64,000 nucleotides of DNA from an uncultured Microbulbifer sp. (GTDB taxonomy: Bacteria; Pseudomonadota; Gammaproteobacteria; Pseudomonadales; Cellvibrionaceae), in NCBI RefSeq assembly GCF_947504145.1, contig NZ_CANNGQ010000001.1, positions 1,300,737 to 1,364,736 on the forward strand, given 5' to 3'. Below, one piece after another: positions 1 to 11,377 of the stretch. The notes under the pieces were generated by a model, which was not told the origin of the DNA, did not search any database, and saw only the letters and a program-made list of their open reading frames with translations. The position numbers and the translations under genes were made by a program. Numbering within the stretch: position 1 is the stretch's first letter; each line of letters opens with the position of its first letter.

Positions 1-3052
<3,052 letters not shown>

Positions 3053-3404
3053 TATTGACCTCATTGATTGGTGACCGGGGTGCAACCCTGGGGAATACAC
3101 CGGTCCGGGGGGTCGGGTTGTGCAAGACAGATTTCGGGATTGCCTTTCGGCCAGCTTACGCCGCTACTGTAACCAGCTAATGACGCTTTTACCAAAATCG
3201 GTCAGGGCTCAAGTATAGCGAGATTAAAACGCGCGTTTGAATACCATTTCCGCCATATCCACTGTCCGGTTTGATGCCGAATTGTGGTTCTGCGGCCCCC
3301 GAGATCAAAATTTGACCGAATCGTCGCAAGATACGGCAATCATCGGTCACTCGGTCAGGACACAGACAATATGCAGAAAAGACGGAAGAAATATAGGAAA
3401 CCGC
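3053..3404. other. Intergenic region upstream of fadB
   Basis: Gene-free stretch between the fadB start and the stop of the XRE-cupin gene. Apart from the predicted fadBA promoter/operator (3212-3241) and fadB leader, nothing convincing was seen. A plus-strand ORF here runs antisense to the XRE gene and was not accepted. Confidence 0.6.
3212..3241 (-). promoter_or_regulatory. Predicted fadBA promoter overlapped by a PsrA/FadR-like palindrome
   Basis: On the minus strand a -10 like TATACT (3212-3217) lies 18 bases from a -35 like TTCAAA (3236-3241). The spacer and -35 edge hold the perfect palindrome AAACGCGCGTTT (3227-3238). TetR-type fatty-acid regulators such as Pseudomonas PsrA recognise AAAC-N4-GTTT type sites and repress fadBA, so operator occlusion of the promoter is a reasonable inference. 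The predicted transcript would have a leader of about 150 bases. Confidence 0.5.
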
Positions 3405-3995
3405 TCAGACACTGGGCGGATTATTGGCGCTAACCAACACGCAATCACAGTCCCAAAGATTGCGAAAACGATGCGGACGCCGGCTGCTGAAGTAGTAACC
3501 ATCACCAGGCCCCAGGACGGCAACCTCTCCCCCCACGGTGACTTCGAGCTGTCCAGACACCACAATACCCCCTTCCTCGCCGTCATGGCTCAGAAGCTCG
3601 GGGCCGGTATCCTCGCCCGGCGGGTAAATTTCATGGAGGATCGACATACTGCGCTGGGTGTTTCCCGCGCCAAGCAGACGATATTGAATGGGGCCCGGCC
3701 CCACGTTCGGCATTTCGCTGGCACGAAAAAAAACCTGGGGCTGACTATCGAACTGGAAGGTGAAAAAGTCGGCCAGCGACATGGGGATGCCGTTGAGTAC
3801 TTTTTTGAGGGAGCCGACAGAAGGGCTGACACGCCCCTGCTCGATCAGGGAGATGGTGGCGTTGGTTACCCCCGCACGCTTGGCCATTTCCCGTTGTGAC
3901 CAGCCGTGCATTAGCCGCACCGACTTAAGCCGCGCGCCGACATCGTCGCTGCCGGCAGCCTCTACCGGCGGCGAATTTGCATCCTTCTCCGTCAT
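3405..3995 (-). CDS. XRE-family regulator with C-terminal cupin domain (PuuR-like)
   Basis: A 196-residue DNA-binding regulator. A Cro/C1-type helix-turn-helix spans about residues 19-76 (RLMHGWSQREMAKRAG, then ATISLIEQGRVSPS). A cupin-2 barrel follows at about 117-190, ending in YYFSSRRPHRFRN. This architecture is shared with PuuR, which controls putrescine catabolism, but no puu genes are nearby, so the ligand and regulon are unknown. It lies 75 bases downstream of fabY on the same strand and may be co-transcribed with it, which would hint at a role in fatty-acid metabolism; that link is inference. Confidence 0.85.
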   Translation of the reverse strand: MTEKDANSPPVEAAGSDDVGARLKSVRLMHGWSQREMAKRAGVTNATISLIEQGRVSPSVGSLKKVLNGIPMSLADFFTFQFDSQPQVFFRASEMPNVGPGPIQYRLLGAGNTQRSMSILHEIYPPGEDTGPELLSHDGEEGGIVVSGQLEVTVGGEVAVLGPGDGYYFSSRRPHRFRNLWDCDCVLVSANNPPSV

Positions 3996-4070
3996 CCAAT
4001 CCTTCCAGCCTGGGACACGAGCAGAGAGTCTACCGCCAGATGGCCCTGCCGCACAGCACCTTCCAGACTC

Positions 4071-5930
4071 TTACACCATATCAGCGAAGGGATTTTCATC
4101 CGGCAGAGAAATACTGCCAGCCACGCCCGGCAAGGTCATTTGCGAGCCCTCCAGGGAGATACCGGACTCGTCAATCAATCCCTCACCGAAACGGTAAATT
4201 GCATCCAGGTCTCCGCGGCTGGCGCGAGCGTCGTAGGCCGCAGCGCGCTCCGCTGGCGCTTCACTGCGCTTGCGGTAGGCACTCATCACCTTCTCGCCGT
4301 GGCGTTTTGCCAGCATCTTCTCAGTGATATGCGGCGCCAGAACACTAGCGGTCGCATTGTTGCCACCGAAGCCCTTTGAGTTCAGGAACGCCACATCCAG
4401 TGACGCCGGGTCGCGTTCCACATGGCTCAGGGACAGAGACAACCGCTCGTGATGTACGTCGTCTGCAATGCGGTCGATGGTAGTGATACCCGGCAGAATG
4501 CCGCGGTTGAAGATGCCCAGCGAGGAAATCAACTGGTCGCCACTGGCCGCAGCCACGGTATGACCGACAAATGCCTTCACCGCACACACCGGCCAGTTTT
4601 CGATACCGAAGTCCCCAGCCAGGCGGTCAAAGATCGCCGACTCAGTCACCCGGTTCTGGGGCGTGCTGGAGCCGTGCGCCTGCACAAAGCTGCGCTGACG
4701 AAGGCTGTCTTCGCCGAGTATCGCGCGAGCCTCTGCCATCGCACGCGCCACGGTCAGGTAGTTGCCCGGACCCGGCGCAGAAATGGATTTTTTGGGGCCG
4801 TCGGCGTTGACGAAGACATTCGCCACCGCGCCGTGAATCGGCGCACCCAGTTCCAGCGCCAGCTCGTCATCCATCAATACGGCCCACTGGCTGCCCTCAC
4901 CCAGGGTAAAACCGCAGTTTTCACCAAACGGGCGACTTGCGCGTCGAAAATCGATGTCGCCGCCAAAAATCTTGCGCAATCCATCCAGGTTGGCGAGCGC
5001 GCCCATGGTCGCATAGCCATCTACCACTTCGGGCACCAGCGGCGCTTCCGCTGCACCCACAACGGCAACCCGCGCACGGCCACTGCGGATATCCTCGACT
5101 GCAGCACGCAGGTTGTACAGGTAGCTAGCACAGGCGCCGGCAATGGCACCGGTAGTGCCAACGCTCCCCAACACATAAGCGTTTACAAAATCCGCTGGCA
5201 TACTGGTAAGGCCCAGGGCCAGCTGCTTGGAGCTAACCCGACCACCACGCAGACGGGACTGCAGCAGGCCGCCATTGCCGTTCGCATCCAACTGGCTCAT
5301 GGCGGAGCTGGCGTACACAGAAATATTCTCAGGACCGGCCTTCTCGGCCACCAGATCCCAGTCGATACCCAGGGACTGGACTGCGTCAGAAGCGCCCAGG
5401 ATGGCAAGCTGCAGGCCGCGAGGATGAAAGCGGGAGTTGTACTGCTGACCCGGCTCAAAACCGGTAGGCAGCTGCCCAGCAGAGGCCACGGCAATTTCCC
5501 GGTGACTATCCAGCATGACGGAAAGGCTGGCGGCCTGAACACGCACACGACCGTTGTCGAGCGTCTCAACCGTCCAGTCCTGGGGCAACGGCGTCGGTAG
5601 CTGGCGCGCGGACATCTCGAAGGTAAATCCGCTGTCGCTCTTCAGATCGGCAGACTGGTGAAAGTGGCATTTGCGGTAGTCGTAAAAACGCGACTCCAGT
5701 TCCCGCACCAGAGTCCCCTGCAGCACCTGCTGCTCCAGCTCTGGACTCAGGGGCCCTTCCGCGGCGTCACCGGTGCGCAACCCCATCAGCGCGGCGAGAT
5801 CAGACAGCACATCAACACGTTCCGATGCGCCGAGACTGTCGAGCACCAACCGTTTGTAGCCACGATGGAACGAACTGCGACCAGCGGGATTGAATCCCCC
5901 AAACGCGGTTATTACGGGTAGGCGCTGCAT
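4071..5930 (-). CDS. fabY: Beta-ketoacyl-ACP synthase FabY
   Basis: A long (619-residue) beta-ketoacyl synthase like Pseudomonas aeruginosa FabY, which condenses acetyl-CoA with malonyl-ACP to start fatty-acid synthesis where FabH is absent or secondary. The Cys-His-His triad is visible: Cys267 in GAIAGACASYL, His419 in FVQAHGSSTPQN, and His457 in KAFVGHTVAAASGDQ, with Lys452 nearby. About 200 extra N-terminal residues beginning MQRLPVITAFGGFNPAGR distinguish it from FabB/FabF (about 410 residues). The start at 5930 fits that N-terminus; the longer reading adds 15 unlikely residues. It is divergent from an AraC-type regulator. Confidence 0.9.
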   Translation of the reverse strand: MQRLPVITAFGGFNPAGRSSFHRGYKRLVLDSLGASERVDVLSDLAALMGLRTGDAAEGPLSPELEQQVLQGTLVRELESRFYDYRKCHFHQSADLKSDSGFTFEMSARQLPTPLPQDWTVETLDNGRVRVQAASLSVMLDSHREIAVASAGQLPTGFEPGQQYNSRFHPRGLQLAILGASDAVQSLGIDWDLVAEKAGPENISVYASSAMSQLDANGNGGLLQSRLRGGRVSSKQLALGLTSMPADFVNAYVLGSVGTTGAIAGACASYLYNLRAAVEDIRSGRARVAVVGAAEAPLVPEVVDGYATMGALANLDGLRKIFGGDIDFRRASRPFGENCGFTLGEGSQWAVLMDDELALELGAPIHGAVANVFVNADGPKKSISAPGPGNYLTVARAMAEARAILGEDSLRQRSFVQAHGSSTPQNRVTESAIFDRLAGDFGIENWPVCAVKAFVGHTVAAASGDQLISSLGIFNRGILPGITTIDRIADDVHHERLSLSLSHVERDPASLDVAFLNSKGFGGNNATASVLAPHITEKMLAKRHGEKVMSAYRKRSEAPAERAAAYDARASRGDLDAIYRFGEGLIDESGISLEGSQMTLPGVAGSISLPDENPFADMV

Positions 5931-6161
5931 CCTGACCTCCAGCCTGATTCGGAAACAAATCGAATTTCTGAGCAAATCCGATGGAGCGCCAGTGTAGGGG
6001 CTGGCGATTCGGCCTCGCTATGGGCATACTGGCCAGCAATTTTGAGCATCTGGCCAATCCGGCCCGTTGCAGTGCCCTTATCAGGTTAGACCGACTGAAA
6101 CCCCCAGGGCATCCACACTTCGACCGTGGAATCGTCGAATGCAGCATTCAGAGAGTTACCC

Positions 6162-7220
6162 ATGCCTACCGTCACCTTCATGCTCCTTGATCAAATGCTT
6201 TCCACCGGTACGGTGCTGCCCCTCGAAATGCTGCGCGGCGCCGAGAGTCGTGCACGGGTTGAACACAAGCGGGGGGAACGCACAACAGAGGCCGCACATC
6301 TGGAAAGTAGCGCTGGCATGGAGACGAGGACAGACAGGAAACACGGCGCGCTGAACCTGGTCACCGCCAGTATTGATGGAAAATCGGTGCAGTCCCGCTC
6401 CGGCTTCTCACTGGCGCCGGACGTGGCACTGGCGGATGCACCCGACAGCGACATCATCTACTTACCGGCACTCTGGCGAAATCCCCGCCCCGCCCTGCGG
6501 CGCAGCAAACCCCTGCTGCAATGGCTAAACGAGCAGGCGGAAAAAGGCGCGGCCATCAGCGCAGTGGGCACCGGGGTCTGCTTTCTCGCGGAAGCCGGTT
6601 TGCTCGATGGCAAGCCCGCAACAACACACTGGCACTACTTTGACCAGTTCGCAGCGGACTACCCGGAAGTAAAACTCAAGCGGCAGTATTTCATCACTCA
6701 GGCAAGCAAATTGTTTTGCGCTGCCAGCGTCAACGCGCTGGCGGATGTTACCGTGCACCTGATTCGACAGTTATACGGACCGGCCATTGCGAGCCACGTA
6801 GAGCGCAACTTTTCCCACGAAATCCGCCGGCCTTTCGAAGAAATCGCCTATTCGGAAGGCGCGGTACACCTGCACCCCGACGAGGAGATCGTACAGGCGC
6901 AAACCTGGCTGAAGCAGCACTGCAGTGAAGATGTAAAACTCAGCGAAGTCGCCAGACACTTTGATATGAGCGTGCGCTCCTTCAACCGCCGCTTCAAACT
7001 CGCCACCGGTCAGACGCCACTGCAGTACCTACAGAATGTACGGGTGGACATGGCCCGCGACCTGCTGCAGTCGAGCAACCTGTCGGTCAACGAAATCGCC
7101 GAGAGGGTGGGCTATCAGGACATGGGGCATTTCACCGCCCTGTTCAAGAAATTCCTCTCCACCACACCCAGTGAGTACCGCACCACCGTGCGCGCAAAGC
7201 TTTTCCGGGTTAATACCTGA
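6162..7220 (+). CDS. GlxA-type transcriptional regulator (DJ-1/PfpI + AraC HTH)
   Basis: A 352-residue regulator with an N-terminal DJ-1/PfpI-like domain (about 1-200) and a C-terminal AraC double helix-turn-helix (about 245-345; LSEVARHFDMSVRSFNRRF and NEIAERVGYQDMGHF). The start MPTVTFMLLDQ follows AGAGAG by about 8 bases. The nucleophile-elbow region reads VGTGVCFLAEAG, so the usual Cys-Thr-Gly appears as Gly-Thr-Gly with a cysteine shifted downstream. A charged insertion around residues 22-65 interrupts the first part of the DJ-1 fold. It is divergent from fabY across about 230 bases, which suggests but does not prove control of fabY. Confidence 0.85.
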   Translation: MPTVTFMLLDQMLSTGTVLPLEMLRGAESRARVEHKRGERTTEAAHLESSAGMETRTDRKHGALNLVTASIDGKSVQSRSGFSLAPDVALADAPDSDIIYLPALWRNPRPALRRSKPLLQWLNEQAEKGAAISAVGTGVCFLAEAGLLDGKPATTHWHYFDQFAADYPEVKLKRQYFITQASKLFCAASVNALADVTVHLIRQLYGPAIASHVERNFSHEIRRPFEEIAYSEGAVHLHPDEEIVQAQTWLKQHCSEDVKLSEVARHFDMSVRSFNRRFKLATGQTPLQYLQNVRVDMARDLLQSSNLSVNEIAERVGYQDMGHFTALFKKFLSTTPSEYRTTVRAKLFRVNT

Positions 7221-7241
7221 ACGGCAAAAAGTGCGTAAGCG

Positions 7242-7925
7242 CTACCCACGTTTGGTAAAGAAAATTACATCGGAGCCGCTGAATTCCAGCTGTGCAGAAA
7301 GCTGCCCAGCCAGCCACTGAAACGTTTCAATGCTGAAAAATACGATGTGGGTCGGATCACGAATATAGTGCCAGTTGGCGAAGCGCTCCGGCGAAGCAAC
7401 CAACTTGGTCATCAACGCCAGGACGCCCCCGGCCTTGAGCCGGCGCCAGAGCGACGCCAATACGGCCATTGGGTCTGCCAGATGCTCCATCACCTCGGTA
7501 CTCACGATAAAGTCAAAGCGATCATCCAGCGCAGAGATATCGGGCTGAAAAAATAGGTCGTAGGTGGCGACCTGGTGACCATTTTCTTCGAGCATTTTCG
7601 CAAGCAGCGGCGCCGGGCCACAACCGAAATCCAGGCCGCGGGATTGCGGCTTCAGCCGCGCCAGCAATGGCGTTGCACAGCGCCCCAGAAAACGCCGGTA
7701 TCCCGCATCTTCGAGATTGTTCTCATGCAATTCGTAATACGCTTTTTCGGCATCTACTGAAAGGTGAAACTCGGGAGGGACGAATACCAGTGCGCACTGG
7801 GCGCACTGGAAGTACTCGCGGAATTTATCGCGGTGATAAAACTGTGCCGCCGGGTGGCGGCACAGTGGACAGGAACCCGAACACATCGTGTCTGCTGATT
7901 CGGGTTCAGCGGAAAGCGGGGGCAC
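7242..7925 (-). CDS. Class I SAM-dependent methyltransferase with N-terminal zinc-ribbon-like Cys motif
   Basis: A 227-residue putative methyltransferase. The SAM-binding motif I is LDFGCGPAPLLAKML (about residues 97-111); EVMEHLADP and LKAGGVLALMTKL follow. The N-terminus carries CPLC and CAQC pairs spaced like a zinc ribbon. Its substrate is unknown. The reading opens with GTG at 7925, only 2 bases after the stop of the small heat-shock gene, which suggests translational coupling. An internal ATG at 7886, just before the first Cys pair, is the alternative; neither start has a strong Shine-Dalgarno sequence. Confidence 0.8.
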   Translation of the reverse strand: MPPLSAEPESADTMCSGSCPLCRHPAAQFYHRDKFREYFQCAQCALVFVPPEFHLSVDAEKAYYELHENNLEDAGYRRFLGRCATPLLARLKPQSRGLDFGCGPAPLLAKMLEENGHQVATYDLFFQPDISALDDRFDFIVSTEVMEHLADPMAVLASLWRRLKAGGVLALMTKLVASPERFANWHYIRDPTHIVFFSIETFQWLAGQLSAQLEFSGSDVIFFTKRG

Positions 7926-7927
7926 AA

Positions 7928-8428
7928 TCAGGCAGCTTGTTCACCGGCCTGTGCATTTTCCCCATCCGCCCGTGGCGCTTCAGACTGACTGGACTGCAGC
8001 AGATTACCGCTGGAAATGCTTATCTTGCGCGGCTTCATCGCTTCGGGGATTTCGCGCACCAGTTCGACATGCAAGAGTCCGTTGGCCAACTGGGCACCCG
8101 TAACCCGCACATGATCGGCCAGCTGGAACCGCCGCTCAAAATTGCGCGCAGCAATGCCGCGATGCAGGAAGTTGCGCTTGCCTTCTTCAGCAGGCTTTTT
8201 GCCGCTTACCGTCAGGCGATTCTGCTCCATCTGAATATCCAGCTCAGATTCGTCAAAACCGGCGACGGCCATGGAAATTCGGTAGGCGTCCTCACCAGTC
8301 AATTCTATATTGTATGGGGGATACGCGGGCTGATTCTGCTCCGTGGTGGTCATGTTATCCAGCAGGTTCGCCAGACGATCAAAACCAATAGCAGAACGAT
8401 ACAGCGGGGAGAGATCTAAGTTACGCAT
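7928..8428 (-). CDS. ibpA: Small heat-shock protein, Hsp20/IbpA family
   Basis: An ATP-independent holdase that binds unfolding proteins during heat stress and passes them to DnaK/ClpB. It has 166 residues. The N-terminus MRNLDLSPLYRSAIGFDRL is typical of IbpA. The alpha-crystallin domain spans about residues 38-125 (YNIELTGEDAYRISMAVAGF, then RNFLHRGIAARNFERRF and LANGLLHVEL). The C-terminal KPRKISI contains the I-x-I anchor. An RNA-thermometer-like hairpin covers its Shine-Dalgarno sequence. The methyltransferase gene starts 2 bases after its stop. Confidence 0.95.
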   Translation of the reverse strand: MRNLDLSPLYRSAIGFDRLANLLDNMTTTEQNQPAYPPYNIELTGEDAYRISMAVAGFDESELDIQMEQNRLTVSGKKPAEEGKRNFLHRGIAARNFERRFQLADHVRVTGAQLANGLLHVELVREIPEAMKPRKISISSGNLLQSSQSEAPRADGENAQAGEQAA

Positions 8429-8434
8429 TGTCGT

Positions 8435-8457
8435 ATATCCTCAATTCAGAGCAATAT
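8435..8457 (-). promoter_or_regulatory. ROSE-like RNA thermometer over the hsp20 ribosome-binding site
   Basis: In the hsp20 leader the RNA reads AUAUUGCUC-UGAAUU-GAGGAUAU. The arms pair A8457-U8435, U8456-A8436, A8455-U8437, U8454-A8438, U8453.G8439, C8451-G8440, U8450-A8441 and C8449-G8442, leaving G8452 bulged opposite the GAGGA Shine-Dalgarno. UUGCU with a bulged G facing the Shine-Dalgarno is the hallmark of ROSE elements upstream of ibp-type genes. The hairpin ends 6 bases before the ATG. Pairing was worked out by hand; free energy was not computed. Confidence 0.7.
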
Positions 8458-8621
8458 TGAAAAATGCCTGTGCACGATGCACCAGGCTGTCTATTACCGG
8501 TAAAACGTCTGAAACATCTGTCATTCAACGCAAGTTACCGGGGCTGAGGGGTGGCACCTCTGTCGAGCCTGCCGCCCTCACAATCAGATATAGGGGCTGC
8601 ACAACTGCCTTCAAGGGATTC

Positions 8622-9230
8622 ATGCAAAAAAAAATGAAAAAAATACGAACTTTGATGGAAACAATGAAAGACACCACCAGTGAACGCGAAGCGGTCCGGC
8701 TCTTTGTCGGCATTGCGCCCAACCGCGCGACCCAACGCTTTCTGGATATCACATGCATGCACCTTGAGAGTCTTCGGCTGCCACGAGATTCTCGCTGGAT
8801 CAGCGAACCCAACCGGCACCTCACCCTGGTATTTCTCGGCGACACCGAGCTTCGCCACCTGGCGACGATCGAGCAGATACTTCAGGAAGTCGCCCTCTCA
8901 ACCCCTGCGTGTACCGGGCAGATCGTCAGTACACACCCGTTCCCTAGAGACCGAGGCAAAATGCTGGCCGCGGAGCTGCCCCCTACCCCACCCCTGACAG
9001 GCCTGCACGAAAAGTGTCGGGCGATGGTGCGCGCCATCGGCAAGCAACCAGAGCGCAAGTCGTTTCGCCCGCACTTCACCCTTGCGCGAAGTCGCACCGG
9101 TTTTTCCAGAATGTCCGCCGTGCCGGCCGACTTTATCTGCGCACTGGACAACCTCACCCTGTACCACAGCCTTTTGGCGCCCGGCGGCAGCCAGTACCAG
9201 CCTCTGCTGTCGCTTCCGCTGAAGGGCTGA
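8622..9230 (+). CDS. thpR: RNA 2',3'-cyclic phosphodiesterase (2'-5' RNA ligase family)
   Basis: A 2H phosphoesterase family enzyme that opens 2',3'-cyclic phosphates on RNA ends. The two HxTx motifs are visible: RHLTLVFLG and RPHFTLARS. The start is uncertain. ATGs occur at 8622 (AAGGGA ahead, followed by an A-rich run), 8634, 8655 and 8664. The family core begins at VRLFVGIAP, so the shorter versions (189-192 residues) are closer to normal length. The upstream part of the open frame, antisense to hsp20, was rejected. It is the only gene in its transcription unit, followed by a terminator. Confidence 0.85.
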   Translation: MQKKMKKIRTLMETMKDTTSEREAVRLFVGIAPNRATQRFLDITCMHLESLRLPRDSRWISEPNRHLTLVFLGDTELRHLATIEQILQEVALSTPACTGQIVSTHPFPRDRGKMLAAELPPTPPLTGLHEKCRAMVRAIGKQPERKSFRPHFTLARSRTGFSRMSAVPADFICALDNLTLYHSLLAPGGSQYQPLLSLPLKG

Positions 9231-9282
9231 TTGATTGACCGGCCTGGTGCAAAGCGCGCGCGGCGACAAAACCAGTACGCAT

Positions 9283-9309
9283 AAAAAAAGCCCGCGATGC
9301 GGGCTTTTT
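9283..9309. terminator. Bidirectional intrinsic terminator
   Basis: The stem GCCCGC (9290-9295), loop GAT and stem GCGGGC (9299-9304) are flanked by an A-run on the left and TTTTT on the right. It can therefore stop both thpR (+) and the convergent coiled-coil gene (-). Confidence 0.85.
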
Positions 9310-9324
9310 CAATTAGCGGGTGAT

Positions 9325-10350
9325 CTAGTCCAGCCGTGAAAGTACGTATTCGGGATACATCACCAGTCGCGGACGCGACAAGCGCCGGGCATCAAAGACA
9401 AATACATAGCGTTCACCATCATCGTCGGATGGGATGGTACGACGGAAACGCCAGGAATTGATTTTGTATGTCTGGCGACCAGCGCTCACCGGCGCCACCA
9501 GACGATACTGATTCTGCCCAAGAAACTCGAACTCAATGGAATCTTCCCCGGACGGTCGGAGTGACAGGTTGCGGAATGTCTGGCGCCCCTCTTCATCTTC
9601 ATCCAGTTCACTCAGGAGTTTTTCCAGCCGGTCGCGCTCGCCTCGCACGTACTCCAACAACTCAGGGTCAATGTCCCGCTCTGGGGCGGCAATCTCATTA
9701 TCGGCAGAGGGTGCTGCCAACTCGGGCATGGTCGGCTCAACCGGTTCCAGCGACGCGAGACTGGGCTTCGCTACCGCCGGCGCTTCGACGGCCGGAGCCG
9801 ATGCCGTGCTCTTGGCCGCTTGTTTCTGCTCCTCCGCCTTGACCAGCATGGCCTGGACCAGCTTGTCGACCAGTGCCTGCTGGCCAGTTAGGCGGGTCTC
9901 GCCAGAAGAAACAGACTCGCGAGCGTCCTGCAGTCGGGCTTCCAGATCGCCGAAGGTAGATTGAACAATATCTACCCGGCGCTTGCGGCTGTCGACACCG
10001 CGCTCGGCCATGGCATAGGCGTGCTTCGCCTTGTGCAATGCGCGCTCGGTGTCGGAGCTGGCAGCCGTCTTGTGCTCCCGTTCCGCCACCTTGAACGCCA
10101 TCAGGCTCTCTTCGTAGTTAGCCCGGGCTTTTGACAATGACTCTTCAGCCCGCTGAAGCTTGTACTCGTAGGCGAGCATTTCATTCTCAACATCTTCCAG
10201 CGCAACCAGCCGGTTTTCCTGAGATTGCTCCATGCGTGCAAGTTTGTTCTGCTCAACAGTGAGAGATGATGCCCCCAGCACCAATCCACTCCAGCCAAAC
10301 ACCCCCAATACGCTCGTCAAAACAAGAGCGCAGCCACGGTTTACCGCCAT
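9325..10350 (-). CDS. Secreted coiled-coil protein of unknown function
   Basis: 341 residues, not recognised as a named family. An N-terminal signal peptide (hydrophobic core LVLTSVLGVFGWSGLVLGAS) suggests periplasmic location. Residues about 30-170 are rich in charged heptad-like sequence, predicting a long coiled coil. An Ala/Pro/Glu-rich linker follows (about 175-215), and then a more ordered C-terminal part ending in FVFDARRLSRPRLVMYPEYV. The start is the ATG at 10350; the two codons upstream begin with TTG. It stands alone between two terminator or promoter regions. Confidence 0.75.
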   Translation of the reverse strand: MAVNRGCALVLTSVLGVFGWSGLVLGASSLTVEQNKLARMEQSQENRLVALEDVENEMLAYEYKLQRAEESLSKARANYEESLMAFKVAEREHKTAASSDTERALHKAKHAYAMAERGVDSRKRRVDIVQSTFGDLEARLQDARESVSSGETRLTGQQALVDKLVQAMLVKAEEQKQAAKSTASAPAVEAPAVAKPSLASLEPVEPTMPELAAPSADNEIAAPERDIDPELLEYVRGERDRLEKLLSELDEDEEGRQTFRNLSLRPSGEDSIEFEFLGQNQYRLVAPVSAGRQTYKINSWRFRRTIPSDDDGERYVFVFDARRLSRPRLVMYPEYVLSRLD

Positions 10351-10861
10351 AGTCAAAAGTCCGTTGTTTGATTTTTACTTCAGAATTCGCAAGAGGCTGC
10401 AGCGCCAGCCGCGGGATACTCGGCATCCCCCAGCGTATACCGAGAAGAATCGGGCCTCGCGCGAGGCCAGCCAATGTACCCCAGACTCAAATACGCAGCA
10501 ATGACCATGCCAACAAGATTGATACACCTTCAGTGACTTATGCCTCAAAATCGCACTTTGCGCGCACCAAAAAAGTTCCCCAGTCATTAACAAATTTTTA
10601 TGACATTTTATTGATTTCAACGCTTGATTTTTTTCCTGAGAATCGCATTATGACCTACAGGGAGTTACTCCTGACCCAGTTGGGAAACCGGCCCGGGCGC
10701 AAAACACACACATTGCCAATACGGCAAATATTGAATCTGCGACCTCTGGTGATCCGTTTTTCCTGCTGAACAGGCCTTCTCCCTACAGGGCGCCCTACCT
10801 ACTTTCAGCAAACCGCATTTTGCGGCCTGCATGGACCCGTTATAACCGGAGGTATGTGCCC
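10351..10861. other. Gene-poor region between the coiled-coil gene and hpf
   Basis: About 510 bases without a credible gene. It contains a 16-base perfect palindrome GGCCTCGCGCGAGGCC (10453-10468) and an AT-rich stretch around 10560-10660 that may hold the hpf promoter. A plus-strand reading frame of 133 codons ending at 10769 has no recognisable features and was not accepted. Confidence 0.5.
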
Positions 10862-11230
10862 ATGAAATCTGCGCCTTACGATAACATTGTGTTCCGCGAT
10901 ATCGATAAATCTGCCGCTCTGGCCGACACCGTATCCAGGAAACTCAACAAGCTCGAACGTTATTGTGGCGACATCATACGAAGCCGTGTGGTCCTCGAAG
11001 CCCCCCACCAACACAAGCACAAAGGGAAGCAATACAAAGCTTCCGTAGAACTTGCCCTGAGCGGTAACCCGGTCACCATTACCAATGAAAGCGACTCCAT
11101 TCATCGCGCGGTCACCGGTGCATTCAACTCCGTAGAACGCTGCCTCAAGGAGCGTGGAGACCGCCGCAAGGCCCGCCGGCATCAGGTACCACCCCTGGAA
11201 ACCCCAGTTGAAGTTGAAGTCGACGAATAA
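10862..11230 (+). CDS. hpf: Ribosome hibernation factor, HPF/RaiA family (short form)
   Basis: 122 residues. Short HPF-type proteins bind the decoding centre of the 30S subunit and help inactivate ribosomes in stationary phase. Typical features are an N-terminal FRDIDKSAALADTVSRKL, a central region KQYKASVELALSG, and DSIHRAVTGAFNSVERCLK. The basic DRRKARRHQ segment is followed by an acidic tail. The ATG at 10862 has GGAGG about 9 bases ahead, which decides it over the upstream in-frame ATG at 10820. The gene is not beside rpoN, where hpf often sits. Confidence 0.85.
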   Translation: MKSAPYDNIVFRDIDKSAALADTVSRKLNKLERYCGDIIRSRVVLEAPHQHKHKGKQYKASVELALSGNPVTITNESDSIHRAVTGAFNSVERCLKERGDRRKARRHQVPPLETPVEVEVDE

Positions 11231-11291
11231 CGCAGTGTACCAAGCCTGCCTTACCCGTTAATTTTTGAATTGGGGGCAAAAAAATTCATGT

Positions 11292-11330
11292 AAAAAGGCC
11301 GTGCCAGATCATCTGGCACGGCCTTTTTTA
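11292..11330. terminator. Long bidirectional terminator between hpf and gor
   Basis: An almost perfect inverted repeat of 18-base arms around a central C: AAAAAGGCCGTGCCAGAT pairs with its complement ending in CCTTTTT. The A/T runs on both sides make it work for both hpf (+) and gor (-). Confidence 0.9.
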
Positions 11331-11377
11331 TGCGTCCCGGCTTTGCACGCCACGCTCACGCAACCTTCAGGCGCCTG

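Noticed and set aside
4422..5600. 392-codon plus frame antisense to fabY
   Set aside because: Opposite strand of a gene with all active-site motifs, no Shine-Dalgarno or domain recognised.
10368..10769. 133-codon plus frame upstream of hpf
   Set aside because: No Shine-Dalgarno, no recognisable domain, and atypical composition; a start at 10650 would leave only about 40 residues.
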